Both the position numbers and the translations under genes were made by a program. Positions 14,901-29,329 of a stretch of 64,000 nt of DNA are shown here, one piece after another. Numbering within the stretch: position 1 is the first letter of the stretch; every line of letters begins with the position of its first letter. The DNA is from Alligator mississippiensis (Eukaryota; Chordata; Crocodylia; Alligatoridae): NCBI RefSeq assembly GCF_030867095.1, contig NC_081832.1, positions 61,365,444 to 61,429,443 of the forward strand, read 5' to 3'. The notes below the pieces were generated by a model. The model had not been told where the DNA came from, did no database searches, and worked only from the letters and a program-made list of their open reading frames with translations.

Positions 14901-17900
14901 GTTCTGCCAAAACTAGTAGGTGTAGTTCTTAGTATTACAAGCAGTTGCACTAATATCAATGGGACTCGATAAAATTCTATACATTATGCCAGATTTTGAG
15001 TGTTTACAAGATCAGGTCCTTTGCTATTAGCTTTTCAAAAAGGCATGTCTAAGGATTTCTTCCATTAGAACTTCCCATATATAATTCAGGGCCTGTTTTG
15101 TTGTTTTTGTGTCTTGTGTAATGGTATCATTGTGTTCCAGCATGTACTGTTGAGGACATTTATTGCCCTGATAGCACATGCAGGGTGTGGTCAGGATGTC
15201 CCATCTAGTAGCATGGTCTATGATGCTGCTTGCAACCCTAGTTTTGCAGCAGACAGAATGTGTTAGTTGGATACCAGGGATTTTTGGTTAAAAGTTCCAT
15301 ATATCCCATGTGTATATATTTAAGTTCATCCAAACCACAAAGGCCATAAGCTTTCAACTTTAGCAATAGCAATTCATAAAGAGATTGTTATAACATGTTT
15401 TCTCCCTCTCTCTTTCTTCACCATTTCAATTTAATAAAAATCCCACTCTAATTATTCAGTCCATAAGAGTAGTAAAGTGCCCAGGATTATGTATTCTGTA
15501 GACTAAAGAACTTGGAGCAAGGGAAGCAAATGAAAATAAAATTGCAAAATGCATCATTTTTACAGTGTACTGTATGTATGCCTGATGGTTCTGGAGGCCA
15601 TGGTGACAGGTGCCTTAAAAATGTTTGGGTTCTTCCTCCCCAATGCTAATCACAGCCACCGCTCTTCGGTGTTGGCTGTGTTTTGGTGATTCAGGCTCTG
15701 CTCTTATTGTTTAATTGTAATAACATCCCTTCTTGCTATTTCACTTAATTCTATTTGAAGTTGTTTTGTCCGCTTGACTTTCTTACCACTGTATAGCAAA
15801 ACAGAAAATAGGTACATACTGTATGTATCCCATGCAATTTTGGCTTGCTCGAAGAGGCAAGGTCAAAAGCAACAAGTGAGTTGGGAAGAGAGAGAAACCT
15901 CTATAGTAATAAGTGTCAGCAATCTAGTGGCCCCATGATGAGAAACTGTTATGGTGGCTAGTATAGGCTCCACTGAAGTCAAGACAAAACCCCCACAGAA
16001 TTCAGTGGGGCCTAGTTTCGCTCTTACGTCCCTATGGGAGGCATGTGGTAAATGACTCAACTATAACTTTTGTGAATACCTTTTCAAAGAGCTTTTCAAC
16101 TTTAAGAGTGGCTGGCAGGTTGGAAGAGAGAAATTGGATCTAGGGCACTATGTAGCCTTTCATTTAAGGATCTTCAATTACTTGGCAGCCCTCTTGCCCT
16201 AGAGCATTCCTATACCAGCTTTTTAAAAATGGGCACTCCAAAATCACAATAGGTACCTTTTTTGCAAGAGCTACTTTTTCTCCTTTCAGAAAGAGCTTAG
16301 CAGCTGATATCTGACAATCTGGGGCCCTTTGAAGTGTTTCAGATTGGGCACCCAAAAACAGCTAGTCATCTGAAAATCTCAAGTCATCAGAGTATTGCCC
16401 CCATTTTACAGATGATGTCTGTATTCTACCCATTGTAATTGTAATTGTACATTGCTGTTTATGTTCTAACCTTTCAAGTACTTCTGAAGCGGCAGGTATC
16501 AGTTAAAATGTGAATGACATTTTCAAGAGTACCAAAGTGACTTGGGCACCTATTGATTTTTCTTTCTTTCTTTTTGTTGTTTTTGTCTTTTAAACTCAGA
16601 GGAGCAGGTACTGTAATAGCTTGTTTGCTTCTAGAAGTTGATTACCCTAAGATGGATGTAGACAGACAAACCCTAAACCAGCATAATTTATACTGTTGGA
16701 ATATTAACTTTGATATCCTCCATCTTCCCCCTGGGGTAACTTTCCAGCATATTTAGTAAAATTACCCTGATTTAGGGGATTGTATAATGTGTCCATTAGT
16801 CATTACTCAAGGCAAACATTTTACCAGTCATACCCAGAGTCACTTGAAAAATTTTACCAGAGGCCTCCAGTTCTTAACACTTATTTCTCTTAAGATAGCC
16901 AGGCAGTAGCATTTATACTGGGATATTTAAGATGTCCCAGGGTCTTAACAAGTGTAATCATGTGTTACTGAACTCACAAAAGCCCCTGCCTAACTAAATA
17001 GTTTGTTCTCTCTTTTCTGTCTGCTTTGGTGCTAGGTCCTGAACTTGATTCTCACTTCCAAATCTTGCTTAGTTCTCAGTTAAGCAGGGCGGGGAGGGTC
17101 CTCTTATTTTCGCAGCAGTGCCTGCACATTGTATCTCAGTGTTGGCACCTGGATGTGTTGTTGTGGGAGTTGGCGGGGGACTGGCAAGAGGATGCCTCCT
17201 CCATTCATAAGGAGGATAGCGATGGAGCTGCTTCTGTTGAAGATTGGAGAAGCTTCAGTTCAGTCTTCTGTGTTCATCCAATTCAGTTATTGGAAAAAGA
17301 AGTCCACGATGCCTATCTTACAAAATATTAAGCCCATAAAACCACCTGTCAGTATTAATATCATTCTGTTTCCTTCTCCAGCAGCTGCCTGTACTGTCAT
17401 GCAGATGTCCAGAGCCTTTATATAGCTGTCTGGAGACCACTTTCCTTGGCACTGCTGTGGTTAGAAAATAAAGTGAGAACTTGGAGAGGGGAAGGCTGGG
17501 CAAAGAGTCTATACTCTGAAGTTCCTGGAGCGTTGTTGGAGCTGATTCTTTTCCATGCAACACTTGCAGGCACATTTAAACACACTGCCACTCTCACTGA
17601 AGCCCTTCAAGAGGATCTGGGCTGTAGAGTAGAAGCAGGTCATCAGCTGAATGTACCAGCAATGATTGTTGGGTTTCCAATTAAGGAGATGGGCAAGTGA
17701 AGGGCTAATCTTGCTTTGCTACAAGAGCCTAGTTGATCTGACATATTTCTGGCAGGTTGCAAAAAAGTGAAACAAAACGCACAAGAAAAGGCCCTGTAGG
17801 CTTGGCTGCCTAACTACCATTCTCTGGTACAGAGTTATGCCAGCTATTCACCCACTGCTCAATTGTGATCTTCCTCCACACCAAGTGCACTGCAAAGAGT

Positions 17901-18927
17901 TGCTAGGAAACATGCCACAAGTGGTTGCATGGCTTTTTTCCCTCTGGCCTTTAAAAGTTTTTGCCAAGCCGTGACTGAGGTTCACTGAAAGAAACAAGCT
18001 TCTTGTATTTAGGGGTTAACAATAAGCTGTGCTGCCAGCTGAGGGGGCCTGTGAGTGTAGTGGCATCCCTTGGTCGCAAAGGCAAGGTCCATGTTTGCTG
18101 AGCATCTCAAGAAAACATGCTGGATTCTCCCATCTTCTTTCCTTATCCTCTGCTTCAAATCTTGGATGGGTCCCTGAGAGGGACCAATGAGTTACCAGAT
18201 AAAGCCAGTGGCTTGTCTCATCTTTTGCTCCATCCCTCCCGCTGCTTCAGAAATGAGTTGAGCTGACCACCTGGCAAGGGGGGGGTGCTGTACTGCATTC
18301 AAAAGGACCAACAAGCATAACCCTTTCATCTCGCTGCTGCTTTTGCACTCAGCACCATGATGCTTCTGAAGGGAAGACCAGTACTGGGCTTGTCCCTGAA
18401 CACTTGTAATCACCATCCCTCCTTGACTGATAACCTGCTTAATCTTGTAATCTACGTCCCACTCCCCATGAAAAATGATGCTGAACTGTTTGTCAGCCCT
18501 CAGTATGGGCAGCCATATAAAGAAGGCTTTTGCATAGCCTTTGATCACAGTTTTGGCTTGTTTGTGTGATCTCTTGCAGCTGGGACTTCCACAGCTATTG
18601 GTTAATCTCTCTGGCAGTGTGGCTTCCTGTTGCACCTCATCTGCAAAGTTAAGGAAGGCTGTACCGCATTTCATTAACATTTCACGATTTTGTTTTGCAA
18701 CACATTTCTCTTCCTCTTCCTTTTCAATCAAACTCTTGCGAAAGCATTTCCATGATTGCCAGAGTAAAAGCACTGAGTGCATTTTGTAAGGGTTGGAGAG
18801 TGAGTCTCTGATCCCAGCTGACATTTAGTGGGGCACAGCTGAACATGTTTCCCTGTGTTTATTACAAGGAACTAAACTCTCCAGCACACCGACCACCTCG
18901 GCTTCAATATTGCTTTTTATGTGGGAG

Positions 18928-19050
18928 GAAGTGTAAGCTAGTGGTTACAGCCCAGTGCCTTGGAGTTAGAGCCTTAAATTCTATTCAGAGCTCTGTCACA
19001 GATGTGCTCTGTGACTTAAACTCTCTTGTGCTTCAGACAGTTTCTTCATC
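18928..19050 (+). repeat. MIR-like SINE remnant
   Basis: The run ctagtggttacagcc, ttggagttagagcc, gctctgtgacttaaa and tgcttcagacagtttc follows the MIR consensus order in the plus direction. Confidence 0.6.
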
Positions 19051-20998
19051 TTAATCTTTCTCTGTTAGCATTTCTCTGGGCTGATGGACCGTGGCTAAAC
19101 AGAGCTGATCAAGAGGAACATATTAGTAGCTCTCTCAGCTCCTCTTCTTTCCTTTACCCTCCTAGAAGGAACACATTTTTTCCTTTCCATCCAGCTAATG
19201 GATAGTGGATAAGATGAGCTTTCCATGCAAAAGCTCCTACACACTGTGAGAAAACGGACTGAAAACAGACCGCATGTCTGCTCTGAGTGGGAGGTGGCTG
19301 CCACCCTGGCTAGTTAGCTGGAGCAATAGTTGCATGAACTTCCACACTTCCGTTTCCTATCAGTGACTCTTGGGCCAAATGTAGCATATGCTGGGTATAG
19401 CTATGGGGGCAGAGAAGGACACTGGGGGAGGAGTTGATCTGCCGGAGCTGCCAGTTGTAGCATGGTGACAACTCCCTGGTCAGAGAGCCAGAGTTATGTA
19501 GGTTAGGGACAGGCTCTATACCTCTTTTTAAGACCCTTTTATAAGTTTAAAGGGCTTCAAAATGCTGAGCTTTGGGGCAAAATAAGACCATGTGGACTGA
19601 AATCAATGTACTGACATGGCAGTGGCTGAGGTGTTGAAAAAGGCTTCTCTTTTCTTTGGCTAGATATAGCCTACTATGATTGTAGGGTTATATTTGGAGA
19701 TGGAAAGATCACAAACAGTGTATACAGCTCTTTTTCTATTGACTTGCTCAGGGCTTGGTGGGGGAGTTTACTTTCCCTCCTGGTGCAAAACAAGCCCTCC
19801 ATCTAAGCAGTTCACCATGTTATCCAGAAGGCCAGGAAACTTGGTTCAGCCAAACTTGGCAAGCTTAACACTGAAACACAAGTCCTGAGGAAAATGAATG
19901 AGTTTGCTCAAAGGTGAGCCCAGCCATGCAGGCCCCATCTTAGAGGAGTCAAAGCACCAGGAAGCGTGGTGTTTCTGTCCTGACTTGTATATCACCATAC
20001 CCCTCTTACACTACAAAGTGGGTTTGCTGTGCCAGTGTCTTTCGTTGGGTTATAACAGGTCCTAACCGGTGTTCTTAATCTTCCTGCTTTCATACATACC
20101 AGAATAAATGACTGGATGTTTGCACCCTTAATACCTAAGGGCTTTTGTTCAGAACTCCTCATAATGCAACCCTAAATCCTTGTTGGAGATCCTTTTTTCT
20201 CTTGTCATCTTCCTATGGGCAGAATTTCTTCCTTAGGACAATGAGTTGAGTCAACCCTTGTAATAACGTTTGGAAGCTCGCAGAGCTCAGCTGAACATGG
20301 CGCATTTCAGTGGGTTCTTCACTCACTTGGCTGCTCAGACTGATCGATAGACTTGCTCAGCATCGCCTCTTTGTTGCTGGGGGGGGGAGTGAGTGAGGTT
20401 GGTTTGGGTCCAATCCTGCCCTGAACGAATTTAGTTGGAGTTTTCTCATAGACTTGGGTAAGGGCAGGATTATGCCTGATGGAGGAATTCATCATCATCA
20501 TCTGGTACAATGGCCGTGCCCAACACTTCATTGATCTGCTCACAGGGCTCTGCCAAAGGACAGAGGCCATTGCACCCAAAGAACGCTTCTCTGTCCAGTC
20601 TCAATGAGTTCAGCCAAATCTTTAAAAGAATTCAATAAATGTCAGCCACTTTCTAACTGCCTGGCAGTGGAGCATCTGTTCCAGTGCCCAGTAGAAAGGG
20701 TTAGTGATTCCTTTAAAAAGCAGCAGCTAGTTGATATTGGGGACACATTGCTGTCCTTCACTCCTGAAGATGTAAATAAGAGTCTGCCATGTGAAATGGT
20801 CTTCAAGTTTACTTGTTTCCTCACAGATGAGTCCCTGTGTCCTCTGCCTGTTATATCTGAGTTCATCTGAAAGCAGTTAACTATCCTGCTGTCCTTGAGA
20901 AATAGATGAATGAGCCATAGCTTTATCTATACAGTCTGAGGATGTTTGTATGCAAAGTCCTGCTATCAAGACTGTCAGTCCTGAAAGACAGTACAGGA

Positions 20999-21335
20999 TG
21001 AGCTTACAAATATATCAGGGGAGAGCATCAGGGGCTAGGCGAACAACTATTCACCAAAGTGCCCCAGGGAAAAACCAGGAGCAATGGTCGTAAACTCCTA
21101 AAAGAGGGTTTCATACTGGATATAAGGAAAGGACTGGTTCGTGTGACCAGACTCTGGAATATATTCCCAGCGAGGTGGTACAGGCAGCTATCCTGGAGAT
21201 CTTCAAAAGGAGACTGGACACACACCTTGCTGGGGTTACTTGACCCCAGCAGTCTTTCCTGCCCAGAGCAGGGGGGCTGGACCCACTGATCTTACAAGGC
21301 CCCTTTCAGCCCTAAACTCCTGTGAATCTGTGCAG
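20999..21335 (+). mobile_element. CR1 LINE 3' fragment
   Basis: In the plus frame it reads GEHQGLGEQLFTKVPQG, then GRKLLKEGFILDIRKG and VRVTRLWN. This is the extreme C-terminus of CR1 ORF2, followed by a short 3' UTR (about 21210-21335). It is severely 5'-truncated. Confidence 0.85.
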
Positions 21336-23699
21336 AGATCTGGATTTGATGCTCCAAAATCTATCTGAATGTTAGACTCTTTGCAGTGTGAATGCAAGGC
21401 CTGGATGAAGGTGGGGAGCAGTGGGAGAGAGAATTTTAACACAGATCGTGACCATCAATGTGGTATGACCTTTGTGACTTCAGAAGGATCATGCTTTGCT
21501 TTGGAAGGGGTGAGTGGGTACTTGGCTATGCTGGCAGACAAATGGAGGGGGACCATATCGTGACTGGTGCATATTTTTACTAGTGATATCTTAATTGCTA
21601 GTTTTCCCTTTAAAGCTGCATCTTCATTTAGAGCCTTATCCAGAATCATCTCCACGCTGAGATTTCTTTTTCTTTCAGCAGCAGTTTTACCTATGGTAGC
21701 ACAAGATTAGGTCCTCTAGTAGCATGCTCATTAAAGCCTTAATGTCAGCCTCTGAATTTCCCTAGAGTGTATGGGGTGACTCATAGTTGCAGAAAAAGAT
21801 CTCTTTGGCCTGTCACCTAGACTCAGGTTTGTGCAATCCAGTAAATCACTTTGGCATCTGTCTTGGTATGTCCTTGTCTGAATCTGGTAAAACAAGTCTT
21901 TTATCTTGGGTGATGGGCATGTCCTGTCTAGAGGGAAGATGATTTATTTGTCTTTATGCAATTGTAAAAGTTCCTTTCTTTTGTAGAGTTCAGGCTTTAT
22001 TACTTAAATCCTTAAACCGGGTAGTAATGTTTTTGCCTCAGCCTCCAAGTAATACTACAAGCATGTTCTATTGCTCCAGGTATTACCAACATGTTACAAC
22101 TGAACGTGTTTGGCAGCCACCTCTAACTAGGACTGCAACTAAACCCCTCCCTCATTTCTTACCTTCTGTCCTTAAATTCTGCAGATGTTGTTACTCAGTG
22201 AGTGACTTTATCTGATAATTTTTCCAGTTTTAAATGCACATTCCAGTCTTGATTTTTAAAAGTTATTAGCCTCAGCTAATAACTAATTTGCAGAATGGAT
22301 GTAAGATTTCAAAAGCTAAGGCTATAATGATTCTATCCAGAGGTCACCAATGTAACCCCGGCACCTCTGGCAGCTCTTTGCTTTCTGCCATTCCTCTGTT
22401 GATTAGCAGTACAGGGCTAAATGTTCCTTGGCATTAAAATGCCCTGGAGTGGGGCTTTAAAAAGCAGAATTAGATGCACTTTGGCATGAGCTGCCATGAT
22501 CTATAATCAGTCTGGCATCAGGCATTTTGTATTCTTAGCATTTGAGCATTCACCTGCTGAGTTCTCCTCATTCTCGTATATCAGCAACCTTCAGTGGAAA
22601 AATTGACGGACTGGAATTTTGCTAATTCTTTAAAGGTTGCACAGCTGGGAGTATTTTACCTGAGAGCAGCAATACTACTTAATCTTCCCTGCTTCTTCAT
22701 GGCTTGTTATCGGGTTTTATTGCTCTGGCACCATTGTAAGCAAAGTGTGTTCAGGAGACTCTTGGGGTTTTGGCTAGATTATGCTCAGAGTGTTATATCC
22801 CAAAGTATTTCTTTTTAACAAATCTGCCTCATAAAAGTGAGCAGTGGGTCACCATGGTTTAAAAACATGCTTTCCTTTCCAGTATTTGTGTAGGTTAAAG
22901 CACTGACTAGAATTACTTGCTTCCCAACACGGATCAATCTAGTTGTCTTTTCCTGGTGTCCACTGTACCCTCCAAAACCCAAACAAGACCGTGAAACCAG
23001 ATAGACCGAGGCAGAAAGTTGGACTTGTCCAAAGACCCAAAGGAGATCATATATAAGTGGAAGGCTGGAGAGAATTTGGCAACCGCCCTTTCCTGTGTTA
23101 TTGTCTTGCTAGTATATTCTGATCGTTTTCACTAACGGCTGAGATAAGAAGTGTGAAATTTAAGTTTAAAGCCCCTATCTGGCTTGTAAATGTGAAGTGT
23201 GCTAACATGGATGGCAGTGCAATCATGGGACCTTAGAATTAAACAAATCTGACTGAAGTATATAGTATGTCATGCCTAGCAAAATGTCAGCAGCATAGTT
23301 CAGGGAAATGGCCAGCCATGAGTTACAAAAATATCACATACCAGAAAGCAGCCAAAATCTGTCACTTGTGTATCTGGCTTGCGCCAAGTGGCTGTTCTAG
23401 GCTGGTTGGCTTGCTTAATGCTATGCAATACAGCTGTCAGACTGCACGCAGATATAGCCATGCCGTTCAGCACAGTGTGGTTGAGTTTGGCAGAGAGAAC
23501 AAGCCTCAACTTTCAGTTCAGGGTTTGATTGGAAGGAGAATATATGGACACAAAATACTTCTAAAGACCCAACTGGAAAAGGTACCCTGAATGCCAGGTG
23601 CCTAGTGTGGAAGTAAGCGTGACCTGCTTTTAGTACGATTCTCATATATAGGCAAGCACATGTTCTTTTTTTAGACCCCTCTGGCTAAATCTGATGTAG

Positions 23700-23905
23700 T
23701 AGAAGGACCAGGTTCAGTCCCAGTATGAGTAAGTGCTGCTTGTCCTCCCATGCATTCACTTGGGGCAGGGACTGTAGTTGGACTGGGGCCCAGCTCTGCC
23801 AGTGACCTCTGGGGTCTTGGATAAATCAATTAACTTCTGTGCCTCAGTTTCACGCTCTGTGAGTTGGGGATAACAAGTGTCCTTTGTGAAGCACACTGAG
23901 CCCTT
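23700..23905 (+). repeat. MIR-like SINE remnant
   Basis: The segment cagctctgccagtgacc, then cttggataaatcaattaac and tgtgcctcagtttcac, follows the MIR core and 3' half in order. It is one of the better preserved copies in the window. Confidence 0.65.
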
Positions 23906-24784
23906 CTGGGAAGCACAGTGCCACAGTGGTGATGTTGTCACGAGCTCCACAGCAGCACAGCTTGCCTTTCTGAGTCACCATCCCATTCCTCAGCAATGGG
24001 TCTGGCAGGCAGTCCTCTGCTTCCTCAGAAGGTTGTCTGGTCTCAGCCAGACTCCTGCTGATGGATGACTGTGTAACTTCATCTTCCCATGCTTTGCAAA
24101 TCTGCCTGCCTTGCACCCTGCACTGGATGGCATGGAAAAGGAGTGGGGGCTGCCCCAGCTGGGTCACAGTCATCCAGTTTTCTGACTCAGTGCTGCCGAG
24201 ACACGGGGTCCTCTCCTTTGCTGAACTGCTACCAATTACTTTCTGCATTAATGGGCAGAACAGACCAGTAAACTGAAGACCAGGAGTATAACTGTGTCAT
24301 GACTGCTTAATGTAATAAGCAGACTGGAAAGCTAGAGCTCCAGACCTTTATTATGGGCATCCATGAAGTGTCATAGGATGGAAACTGTTGTCTAGCAGTG
24401 GGAAGCTTGAAAATAGTGATTGTGCCAAAGTGGGTAGAGGTGCATGGCTATTGGGCCATGATTTATGCTTCATCCTTGCCAGTATGATCGAAGTCTGGCC
24501 CAAGATTGTGTGAGATTAGCTGAACAGTCAGTGGTAACAGATGCAAGGCAAGGGAGAAGGCAGTCCCTGTCCTAAGGATCTTCCAGCCTGTACAAGTACT
24601 TCCTTAGCCATTCCGTCAAAAATGGATACGTAAGCTAGTGATGTGTTAAAGCACTGTTTTTTGAGCAAGAATTGCTCATATCTGGAGGAAAGATGTAGCC
24701 AAGAGGGTTGCTGCATTACTTACCTGTTAGTCATCATTATTCTCTTCAGTGACTCAGGTGGCTTGTAGGATTTCAAGATGCCTT

Positions 24785-24895
24785 GTAACCTTTTTTTACT
24801 CATTGGGAAACTAAGACACAGAGGAAAGCAACTCATCCAGATTTCACGTGCAGTTAGTGGCAAAGTTGAGAACAGCTCTCCAGCCTCCTGTCCAG
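24785..24895 (-). repeat. MIR-like SINE remnant
   Basis: The plus strand shows gggaaactaagacacagagg followed by gttagtggcaaagttgag, which is the reverse complement order of MIR. Confidence 0.6.
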
Positions 24896-25139
24896 GCTTA
24901 CCTCATTTGTGAGCCTGAGACTGATCTCTGGCTTCCAGTTGTGATGCTTCAACAAGACATGGATATGTAAAGCCCCAGTGCAATAAGTGTCCATCAGTAA
25001 GTCCTGCGAGTGCCTCTACCATGTCCTTTCAGTGTTGTGTCTGCCTTCTGCTCAGCACAGCAGGGTGTGTTCTGATCATGGGCACACACCTCTGTCCCAA
25101 GTCACATCACTGCCTCCAGCATACACTTGCCACAGATGA

Positions 25140-25166
25140 CCCCCCCCCCCCCCCCCCCCCCCCCCC
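25140..25166. repeat. Poly-C tract (27 bp)
   Basis: 27 consecutive C. Its length is likely unstable and may be misassembled. Confidence 0.95.
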
Positions 25167-28100
25167 AGCAAGGACCTGCGCTCCAGGTTTGAGACTTCTG
25201 TTAGGTCCCTGCCACTCCTAGTGTTCAGTCAGCATTTTCAATGCAGTGTTTCACAGAGTATTGCTCTAATACTCTTCATTTTCAGTATAGAATTGCACTG
25301 ACTAGCATGGTGGCTAGTGAACCTGGCTGTAGTTGTAAGCTTCATAGGTTTATCTGTTTTAAAAAAAAAAAAAAAAATCTTCAAAATCCAGCCCTACCCA
25401 GAATGCCCCTCTGTTCCCCAGAGGACAGGCTCCTTACCAATGTGTATATTTGGGGGTGGGAGGGAGCCTTAAAAACTAGGCACCTTTCTTCCCCACGCAT
25501 TGGGTATAAGACTTCAGAGGAGATGCTGTGCTGCAAACTTACCTTCTAGGCATCTGCAGAAAGGAGGCTTTATCTGGGGACCTTCTTCTTCAAAAAAAAA
25601 CAAACCCCCAAAAAACCCAACATGTCAGAGCTCAGCAGGAAGGCAGGGCCTTTCACAAGGGGCTTGTGGTTCTCAACAGAAGTGAAGCTCTGTTTGCTGA
25701 AGTAATTGTACAAGTCAGCAATGCTGCCGCGGGGTGGCAACTGGGTGGTGGCACCAACTCTCCGGAGTAGCCCGTGGATTCCCCCCCTCTGCATTGCAGA
25801 CAGGCTTCACTTAACACCTGGTGAATGCTTACTTCTGCCTGCTATTTATATTCATGGGCTGCTCCACACTTTCAGTGAATATTTGAACTGCATGGTGCTC
25901 TCACTCCTTCCTGGTGGCTTTCTGAGGCCTGGACTGTAGTATCTTGAAATGGACCCCTGGCTTCCAGCTGGAGGGTGGGCTGATGTAGACCTGAGTGTTT
26001 CTGGGGAGCCCCACAAGGCACATTCATAGAGGTGGGGTGAGGACAGTAGGACAGAGGATGCAGCATACAGAAAGAGAGCACACACAGAGCAGATAGGTAT
26101 AATTAATATGGTCTGGAGAAGAGAATACTGGCAGTACCGGAGAGGCAGTGTGACACTATAGACTTTGACTCTTTTTGTTCACTTCCATCAAAACTTGGAC
26201 TGATCCCTGGCTCCCAATTGTGCACTACTGCGCAAGTGCAGTGAATATGTGTAAAGCTCTGTGTCTATTCATACTCCACCAGTAGGGGCAGGGGTTGGCT
26301 TAGGGCATCAGTAATGCCTCTGTTCCCTATTTCAGTTAGGGATAGGGATTTCCCTTTCTGAAATAGCACAGTTCACGTTTGTGCACTCTGCTTCCGTGTG
26401 CTGACTAAGTGTGTCAGGGAAGTGGAGAGTCTGGAGGACACTATCAGAAGGGAAATGTTTATGCATTCTGTGACTGCGAAGGGAAACCCCACCTTTTCTC
26501 ACAGCACTTATCTCCCCTCCCTGGATCTCCACCAGCCTCAAGTTGAGTGAATGTATTGGGGCTTTTGTTCTTGTTCTGTATAAGTTCTTGTACATTCTTA
26601 GAAAACCTCTTAGTCTGGAAGACATTACTCTCCTGCATTTGCTCTGCTCTCCCACAGACCCACTTACCCTCCCATTTTCCAGTGACCTGGTGGCAGTTTG
26701 TTAATTAGCTAGTCCTAAAAAAGAAAAACTCACCCTTGTGAAACCAACCTGAATGTATGTTTTGCATTCAGACAGCAAAACCTGAAAGAAGCAGATCCTG
26801 TCCTGCTGTACAGGTGCACGTGTCTCAGAATCCTGGGTGGGCGCATCTTCAAAGACTATTTGAGGCTTTGATGCCTATGTCCTGGACAGGGGAGAGTTAT
26901 TTTCTTGTGCAAGAAGCTCCCTCCCCACATCCTGTAGTTTCCTCTCTGTTCCTTTACCGTTTTACTTAGCCACTTTCTCAGTACATATCATCCAGCTGCA
27001 TAAAACAAGTCAACTGGACCTAGACTGTTTATGCCAGGAGCAAATCCTTCTCTACGCTCTATGCACAGAGTTTTTAAACAGGAGAGCAGAAAGGTAGGTC
27101 ATAACTAGAGCCTGCCACTCTTTCCTGCTCTGCAAACAGGAATGCACAGCAATGTGACTTTCTCCTCCGTCACATCCTTGAGAATGCATCATCATGTCAA
27201 GCAGTTACATGTCTGCCTGCCGAGAGTACTCCTGTGCTTGTGCAGGTAGGAGGAATAGACATTCAGTATATGGGGGACTAAAAAGGAAACCAGAACAAGA
27301 AAAAATACCTTCTGTAGAGCACTCTTGTATTTATGGGGAAATGGGTTAGGGGAGTCGCTGGGAGTTTCCTCCACCATCCTAACTGGTGATTCTATGAACT
27401 TCTGCAAATGCCTTTGTGGAGGGTGCAATATTCTGAGTCGAGCAACCCAGGGCTGGTGCCTTTCTTCTTAGATGAAGAATGCTAGCAATCATAAGCCTAA
27501 TGGGGAAGCCCTTTTTATTGACTCCTGCAGTGGGTCTGCTCTGCTGAGTGTAAAGCACCGCCAGCCAAGTGAAATAGCCTGACATCCTGTTCTATGAAGG
27601 CCCCTCGTCTTCGCTTCGGAGAGCGCTGTTCGGAAGACCTTCAGGCGGCAGCTGCCGCCAGCACACTGGTCTCTAGGGATGAGTTGGGAAAGAGCAGAGC
27701 GGGGAACTGAACTGTGGAGGAAGGGATGTTGCAGATTGTGAGAACAAGCAGCCACAGGGCCTATGATCTGGGAAAAATGCACTGTGGCTCCCTTGCTCCT
27801 TGCGCATGCCCAAGTTTCTGCCCTCTACATTGGGCTCCTCAACCTGGCAGAGGTTGAAATGGTTTGTGAGTCACTCTACTGTTGCCTTCACACTGCTTAT
27901 GACTGTGTTGGGGAGCTGCTAGCTGTTTGGTCAACAAACCTTTCGTTTAACCTTGTTGGCTCAAGGTATTGGCTTAAAATTTTTTGCGAGTGTTGGAGGC
28001 ATGGGCAGGGCTAAGGAATGAGAAGAAAATAACTCTGCAAACATTCCTTGATAGGTACGAGCAGCCTTTTTTCTGGCGATGTGTGACGGCAAGCAGGGCA

Positions 28101-28999
28101 GCTACCCCAAACCTGTCAGCAGTGTCTCTCGAGATCAGCTGTGTGTTTGTGGCTTCAGCTGTTCAAATGCACACACTGTGTCTCCTCACCCTCTCTTATT
28201 GCTAAGAGAGATTTTTTTATTTTATTTTTTTTTTATATAGACAAGAGTTAATCATGGAAAGCTCTTTGAGTGCCATTGCCTTTTTCCAACTACCTCTGAT
28301 TTCCACGCCCCTCCCCCTGCTCCTTTATATTTAAACTGATTCCTGTATAATCCCTTGCATTTGGCCAGAGGTTAGTGAGCTTTTCTGTTATCTGCACTCA
28401 CTAGTGGTCTGTCACTACCTCCAGAACTGATACAGTAGTGCACTGGGTAGGGTAACTGAGATCCCGACAGCAAGACTGACAGTAAGGTCCCATTCAGTCA
28501 GTGCTACCCACTTGCATGTGTTGGCATTTCACCTTGCTGTACTGTGTCTAGGGGAGGAAGGAGTGGAGGGGGAGGCGAGAGAGGTGTTTGTTCAGGGTTG
28601 TGCTATGAGGCTTTACTTTTGGAACTGGTCTGAAGTTTTACAGAAATACTGGGCAAATGCTCCTGCTGAAATCATTGGGATTTATAGACACTTAGAACCT
28701 CCTGAAAATAAAGCCTTTACCCCTCAGGTTATTGATCTTGCTTTTTTTTCAATTGCCTTCATGCTACAATCAGTGGGATCTTGGCTCTAGATTCCCCCCC
28801 CCCTTTTTTTTTTTTTAACATCTCTTCCTTTTTGCAGTAGGCAGTGATGAGGAACAAGAAACTATTGGTAGAGAACGGTCACTATAATAATAATCCCATT
28901 CCTTGAGTTTCTAAACAAAGATATGTGTAGCAGAAATGCAGCTGCATTCTCCACACCACCTGTGGCAGGCACTTCCAAATTCACACTTGTCCCATTTAA

Positions 29000-29329
<330 letters not shown>

